Part shown: one piece after another, positions 15,028 to 18,448 of the stretch | How the letters are laid out: every line of letters starts with the position of its first letter | How positions within the stretch are numbered: position 1 is the first letter of the stretch | Assembly (NCBI GenBank): GCA_900770145.1 | Contig: CAAGJL010000062.1 | Coordinates: 1-18,448, forward strand | Reading direction: 5' to 3' | From: Clostridia bacterium | Lineage (GTDB): Bacteria > Bacillota > Clostridia > Oscillospirales > CAG-272 | Length of the DNA stretch: 18,448 nucleotides | Notes under the pieces: model-generated | What the model was told of the DNA's origin: nothing | Seen by the model: only the letters and a program-made list of their open reading frames with translations | Database searches by the model: none | Position numbers and translations under genes: made by a program

Positions 15028-16134
15028 TTATTTTGCGTTCATTTTCAGATACGCATTGATAAACCCGTCAATGTCGCCGTCCATCACGGCGCCGATATTC
15101 CCGTTTTCATAGCCTGTGCGGGTATCTTTCACCAGAGTATAAGGCATAAACACGTAGGAGCGAATCTGAGAGCCCCACTCGATATTGACCTTGTTGCCCT
15201 GAATTTCCTCAATGGTATCCAGCCGCTCGCGGATTTTAATCTCCATCAGTTTGGCTTTCAGCATTTTCATCGCGGTCTCTTTGTTCTGCAACTGACTGCG
15301 CTCGGTCTGGCAACCCACCACAATGCCTGTCGGCTTGTGGAGAATGCGGATGGCGGAGTCGGTCTTGTTGATGTGCTGACCGCCCGCGCCGCTGGAACGG
15401 TGCGCCGTCACCTCGATATCTTCATCCCGGATTTCCACTTTGTCCACGTCGGCAAACTCCGGCATTACTTCAATCGAAGCAAAAGAGGTCTGCCGGCGAC
15501 CTGCCGCGTCGAACGGGGAAACGCGCACCAGCCGGTGCACGCCGTTTTCGCTTTTCAGATAGCCGTAGGCGTTGTTGCCCTCTACCATAACGGTGGCGCT
15601 TTTGATACCCGCACAGTCGCCGTCCAGCCAGTCCACCAATTTGTATTTGAAGTGGTGGCGCTCCGCCCAGCGGGTAATCATACGGTACAGCATCTGCGCC
15701 CAGTCCTGCGCTTCGGTGCCTCCGGCGCCGGGGTGGAAGGAAACAATGGCGTTGCTGTGGTCATACTCCCCGCACAACAGCACCTCCATGCGCTGGGTTT
15801 CTTCCTCCCGTTTGATCTCTGCCAGTTCGTTTTCCACTTCCTCCGTGCAGGATTCGTCCTCCGTTTCAATGGCAACGTCGGCAAGGGCGATCGCGTCTTC
15901 CAGCCTTGCGCACAGCGCCTCGTATTCCTCGATGGTGTCCTTGCTTTGTTTGAGTTCCTGCAACACTTTGGAGGAGTTTTCCTGATCCCCCCAGAACGCA
16001 GGGTCGGCGGTTTTGTGCTCCAACTCCGTCACGCGGAGTTTCAGATCCTCAATCCGCAGTGCCCCGCCGAGGTCTTGAAGCCCCGCCCTCATATCAATCA
16101 GTTCACGTCTTGCGTTTTCCAGTGCGATAATCAA
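15028..16134 (-). CDS. prfB: Peptide chain release factor 2
   Basis: A 368-residue class I release factor that reads UGA and UAA stop codons and triggers peptide release. The RF2-specific SPF tripeptide is at 206-208 (VSPFDAAGRR) and the catalytic GGQ at 251-253 (GAGGQHINKTDSA), nearly the same numbering as in E. coli RF2. This supports the TTG start at 16134, which has GGGAGG 5 bases upstream (16140-16145); an in-frame TTG at 16152 lies before that site. Most prfB genes carry a CTT-TGA programmed frameshift near codon 25. Here the matching spot reads GCA CTG CGG (A25-L26-R27), with no stop and an unbroken frame, so the autoregulatory frameshift is absent. Confidence 0.96.
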   Translation of the reverse strand: MIIALENARRELIDMRAGLQDLGGALRIEDLKLRVTELEHKTADPAFWGDQENSSKVLQELKQSKDTIEEYEALCARLEDAIALADVAIETEDESCTEEVENELAEIKREEETQRMEVLLCGEYDHSNAIVSFHPGAGGTEAQDWAQMLYRMITRWAERHHFKYKLVDWLDGDCAGIKSATVMVEGNNAYGYLKSENGVHRLVRVSPFDAAGRRQTSFASIEVMPEFADVDKVEIRDEDIEVTAHRSSGAGGQHINKTDSAIRILHKPTGIVVGCQTERSQLQNKETAMKMLKAKLMEIKIRERLDTIEEIQGNKVNIEWGSQIRSYVFMPYTLVKDTRTGYENGNIGAVMDGDIDGFINAYLKMNAK

Positions 16135-16183
16135 AAAAACCTCCCGCCGCAACCACGGCTCATTCCATAATTACTCAAAATAT

Positions 16184-16212
16184 AGTATAGCACACCTTTC
16201 CTTTTTTGACAA
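16184..16212 (-). promoter_or_regulatory. Sigma-A promoter of prfB
   Basis: On the minus strand TTGTCA (16212-16207) and TATACT (16189-16184) are 17 bases apart, with an extended -10 TGC. Transcription would begin near 16177, about 43 bases before the TTG start. Confidence 0.85.
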
Positions 16213-16464
16213 GTGGAACATGGTAAATTTTTCGCAAAATTCAGGTGTCGATCGCCGCGCCGGGAGACAGCACCGTTGCATTTTACCGCACCGCTGCAAT
16301 CCGTCCGGTGTTCAGTCAAAAAAAACGGACGCAACCGCCTGCGAGAGGTATTCCCTGTGTTCGCGCAAACGCCGTAGGGAGAGTTCTGTATTCCCCCGCC
16401 CCGACATAACGTTACTCTGTCCGTCACACCGTCGGATTTTCTCTCCGCAAAATGTCATATTCCC
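16213..16464. other. Non-coding stretch with pairing potential, no gene supported
   Basis: About 250 bases between the prfB promoter and the serA terminator. Short frames exist on both strands but lack ribosome-binding sites and family resemblance. Pairings seen on the plus strand are nested: CACCG (16271-16275) with CGGTG, enclosing TTGCA with TGCAA; and GTCCG with CGGAC across an A-rich loop near 16305-16330. I recognise no riboswitch, T-box or known RNA. It may be a degraded gene, a repeat or an unrecognised RNA. Confidence 0.4.
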
Positions 16465-16501
16465 AAACGAAAAAGCCCTCTGACAGAGGGCTTTTTCGTT
16501 T
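16465..16501. terminator. Terminator after serA, bidirectional
   Basis: Eighteen-base perfect arms, 16465-16482 and 16484-16501, built around GCCCTCTG-A-CAGAGGGC and flanked by A5 and T5, so it works in both directions. It lies 39 bases past the serA stop codon. Confidence 0.92.
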
Positions 16502-16540
16502 TCCGATCCGTATTTTTCACTTACGCTTCCCCAAATACTC

Positions 16541-17707
16541 TCAAAACCGGATTACCCGCACCCGGCGCACGCCGTCGATGGCGGTAAGCGCCGCCTCGGT
16601 GTCCTCCCCGATTCCGGAATTGACATCCAGCATCGTATATGCATTTGCGCCTTTCGATCGGTTCAGCATATTTTCAATATTCACGCCCTGCCCGGAGAAA
16701 ACCGTTGTGATTTTCGTCAGGGTTGCCGGGATATTGGCGTGCAACACGCACACCCGCGTGCCCGCGCCCGCCGGACAGGAAACGTCCGGGAAATTCACGC
16801 TGTTGCGGATGTTGCCGAAGGTGAGATACTCATCCAACTCCGCCGCCGCCATCATCGCGCATTTCTCCTCCGACTCCTCGGTAGAGGCGCCGAGGTGCGG
16901 AATGGTAACAGCACCGGGGATCGCCACCGTTTCCTCGGTCGGAAAATCGGTCACGTATGCCCCCACTTTACCTGCCGCCAGGGCAGCCGCAATGTCGGCG
17001 GTGCACACCAGCTCCGCGCGTGCAAGATTGACGATTTTTACGCCGTCTTTCATCCCGGCAATCGCCTGTCTGTTGATCATCCCCGCCGTTTCCGCGGTGG
17101 CAGGCACGTGCAGCGTGAGATAGTCCGCGTTGTGAAAGACTTCCTCAAAAGAGGACGCTTTTCGCACCGAATGATTCATATTCCACGCCGCTTCCACCGA
17201 GAGATACGGGTCAAACCCGATGACCTGCATTCCAAGGGAAAGCGCCGCGTTTGCCACCATTCCGCCGATGGCGCCAAGCCCGATCACCCCCAGCGTTTTG
17301 CCGTACAGTTCCGTGCCGCCAAACGCGGATTTTCCCGCCTCCACCTGTTTTGCCACCTCTTTGGTGCCGGCAAGGGAACGGGCAAAATTCACCCCGTCCA
17401 CCACGCGCCGCGCGGCAAGAAACAGCGCGCACAGCGTTAACTCCTTGACCCCGTTTGCGTTGGCGCCGGGGGTATTGAACACCACAATCCCGGCATCCGA
17501 GCACCGCTCCACCGGGATGTTGTTGACCCCGGCGCCCGCGCGGGCAATGGCAAGCAGGTTTTCACCGAATTCCATATCGTTCATCTTGGCAGAGCGCACC
17601 AGAATCCCGTCCGGCGCCTCAATTTTCGTCCCGTATCGGTACTTATCGGGGGGGAGGCTGTCTGTGCCTGCCTTTGCAATCTCGTTCAGTAATAAAATGT
17701 TTTTCAT
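16541..17707 (-). CDS. serA: D-3-phosphoglycerate dehydrogenase
   Basis: A 388-residue 2-hydroxyacid dehydrogenase with a C-terminal ACT domain; it oxidises 3-phosphoglycerate to 3-phosphohydroxypyruvate with NAD, the first step of serine synthesis. Residues 1-100 include VRSAKM and ARAGAGVNNIP; the NAD site is G143-L-G-A-I-G148 with D166 (GFDPY); the catalytic set is R230, E258 and H271 (PHLGAS). The ACT domain spans about 318-388 (VLHANIPATLTKI), a likely serine-feedback site. It is the short form, without the intervening domain of the 525-residue type. After R230 the usual Gly is Ala (LARAELV). The gene follows serC by 44 bases; the ribosome-binding site is weak, so coupling to serC is likely. 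Confidence 0.94.
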   Translation of the reverse strand: MKNILLLNEIAKAGTDSLPPDKYRYGTKIEAPDGILVRSAKMNDMEFGENLLAIARAGAGVNNIPVERCSDAGIVVFNTPGANANGVKELTLCALFLAARRVVDGVNFARSLAGTKEVAKQVEAGKSAFGGTELYGKTLGVIGLGAIGGMVANAALSLGMQVIGFDPYLSVEAAWNMNHSVRKASSFEEVFHNADYLTLHVPATAETAGMINRQAIAGMKDGVKIVNLARAELVCTADIAAALAAGKVGAYVTDFPTEETVAIPGAVTIPHLGASTEESEEKCAMMAAAELDEYLTFGNIRNSVNFPDVSCPAGAGTRVCVLHANIPATLTKITTVFSGQGVNIENMLNRSKGANAYTMLDVNSGIGEDTEAALTAIDGVRRVRVIRF

Positions 17708-17751
17708 TTTCCGACCGCGGCTTCCTTGAAAAAGCCCCTTTCTGTCTTATA

Positions 17752-18448
17752 TTACTTCGGGTGAGCGACGGCAAACGCTTTCATAAATGCCACCAGCTTT
17801 TCCACGCCTTCGCGCGGCATGGCATTGTAGATGGAAGCCCGCATTCCGCCGACCGAGCGGTGCCCTTTGAGGTTTTTCAGCCCCGCCGCGCCCGCTTCGG
17901 CGGCAAATGCTTTGTCCAGTTCCGCATTGCCCGTCACAAAAGTTACATTCATCATCGAGCGGCTGGCTTTTTCCACGGGGGCAATATAATAATTCTGTGA
18001 GTCAAGGAAGTTGTAAAGCAACCCTGCCTTTTCTTCGTTGCGCCGTTTCATTTCCTCCAGCCCACCAATGGAAAGCAGCCATTCATAGACCAGTTTCGCC
18101 ATATAAATCGCATAACAGGGCGGGGTGTTGTACATGGATTCGTTCTCCGCCATCCGCTTCCATTCCAGCATCGTCGGCATCTCCGGCACGGCATATTCCA
18201 GCAAATCTTGCCGCACGATGACCACTGTCAGCCCCGCCGGCGCCATATTCTTCTGCGCGCCCGCATAAATCACCCCGAACCGGCTGATATCCACCGGCTC
18301 CGAGAGAATACAGGAGGAGAGATCTGCCACCAGCGGAATGTCACCCGTGTCCGGCACTTCCGGGAATCTGGTGCCGTAAATGGTGTTATTATAGCAAATA
18401 TGTACATAAGCCGCGTCAGGACGGAACATCTCCCGCCGAAGGGTCGGC
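17752..18448 (-). CDS. serC: Phosphoserine aminotransferase (5' part cut off by window edge)
   Basis: The C-terminal 231 residues of SerC, a fold-type I PLP enzyme that transfers the amino group of glutamate to 3-phosphohydroxypyruvate. Visible family blocks are YVHICYNNTIYGTRF, LVADLSSCILS, IYAGAQKNMAPAG with the PLP lysine in AGAQKN, MYNTPPCYAIY, and the C-terminal GHRSVGGMRASIYNAMP. About 130 N-terminal residues lie beyond 18448, since the frame is still open at the edge; the ATG at 18429 is internal. With serA directly downstream it forms a serCA operon; no serB phosphatase is seen. Confidence 0.95.
   Translation of the reverse strand, partial: PTLRREMFRPDAAYVHICYNNTIYGTRFPEVPDTGDIPLVADLSSCILSEPVDISRFGVIYAGAQKNMAPAGLTVVIVRQDLLEYAVPEMPTMLEWKRMAENESMYNTPPCYAIYMAKLVYEWLLSIGGLEEMKRRNEEKAGLLYNFLDSQNYYIAPVEKASRSMMNVTFVTGNAELDKAFAAEAGAAGLKNLKGHRSVGGMRASIYNAMPREGVEKLVAFMKAFAVAHPK

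Noticed and set aside
13089..15059. A 656-codon open frame on the plus strand
   Set aside because: It is antisense to the transglutaminase-like gene and the small membrane protein gene, crosses the terminator at 13122-13159 and has no family resemblance.
16010..16090. A programmed +1 frameshift site in prfB
   Set aside because: I looked for CTTTGA with an upstream purine-rich signal. The homologous codons are sense codons and the frame is unbroken.
14638..16170. A 510-codon open frame on the plus strand
   Set aside because: It is antisense to prfB, whose motifs and promoter are unambiguous.
16131..16427. A 98-codon minus-strand frame upstream of prfB
   Set aside because: It begins with GTG without a ribosome-binding site, overlaps the consensus prfB promoter and runs into the prfB start.
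16213..16464. A riboswitch or T-box
   Set aside because: No T-box sequence, specifier-loop layout or known riboswitch core is recognisable, and the region lies upstream of the prfB promoter and downstream of serA.
16220..16483. An 87-codon plus-strand frame
   Set aside because: It has no ribosome-binding site or promoter and ends within the serA terminator hairpin.
1..18448. CRISPR arrays, tRNA and rRNA genes, complete insertion sequences
   Set aside because: No regularly spaced repeats, no tRNA-like CCA-ended cloverleaf and no rRNA sequence were seen. The only transposase-related gene is the RAYT, which has no insertion-sequence ends.

Overview
The window looks like chromosomal DNA of a GC-rich, anaerobic Clostridia-type Firmicute (an Oscillospiraceae-like gut bacterium is my best guess). 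The reasons are the gene families: clostridial-style acetate kinase, a TmcAL tRNA-modification enzyme, the SDR-type mannonate oxidoreductase seen in Bacillus and Clostridia, and an ACT-containing SerA next to SerC. Strong AGGAGG ribosome-binding sites, consensus sigma-A promoters and many U-tract hairpin terminators agree with this. The taxonomic call rests on family recognition only.

Left part (1-4960): a short palindromic intergenic repeat, tmcAL on the minus strand, then ackA and gpmI on the plus strand. Nine bases... in effect directly behind gpmI sits a REP-associated tyrosine transposase (RAYT) gene. It carries a 29-bp REP-like palindrome twice, in opposite orientations, inside its own reading frame. 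A perfect bidirectional terminator closes this block and also faces the next operon.

Middle part (4959-13072): a tight minus-strand operon, uxuA-uxuB-two xylose-isomerase-like TIM-barrel proteins-Gfo/Idh/MocA oxidoreductase, with gaps of 1 to 23 bases. It is divergent from an AraC-family regulator. UxuA and UxuB are the last two enzymes on the glucuronate branch up to 2-keto-3-deoxygluconate (UxuB reduces fructuronate to mannonate, UxuA dehydrates it). The oxidoreductase plus TIM-barrel proteins could supply the sugar acid from a glycoside. No uronate isomerase, KDG kinase, KDPG aldolase, glycosidase or transporter is in the window. Behind araC, a promoter overlapping the araC stop codon and a cre-like palindrome just after it lead into two tandem-duplicated PHP-domain genes and a metallo-beta-lactamase-fold gene, ended by a strong terminator.

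Right part (13073-18448), all minus strand: serC (cut by the window edge) and serA for serine synthesis, a terminator, about 250 bases with no supported gene, then a consensus promoter driving prfB (release factor 2, without the usual programmed frameshift), a small two-helix membrane protein with an acidic tail, and a membrane-anchored transglutaminase-like protein. The most interesting items are the RAYT with its own embedded repeats, the five-gene uronate/glycoside operon, and the duplicated PHP genes with their MBL partner under a cre-like operator.
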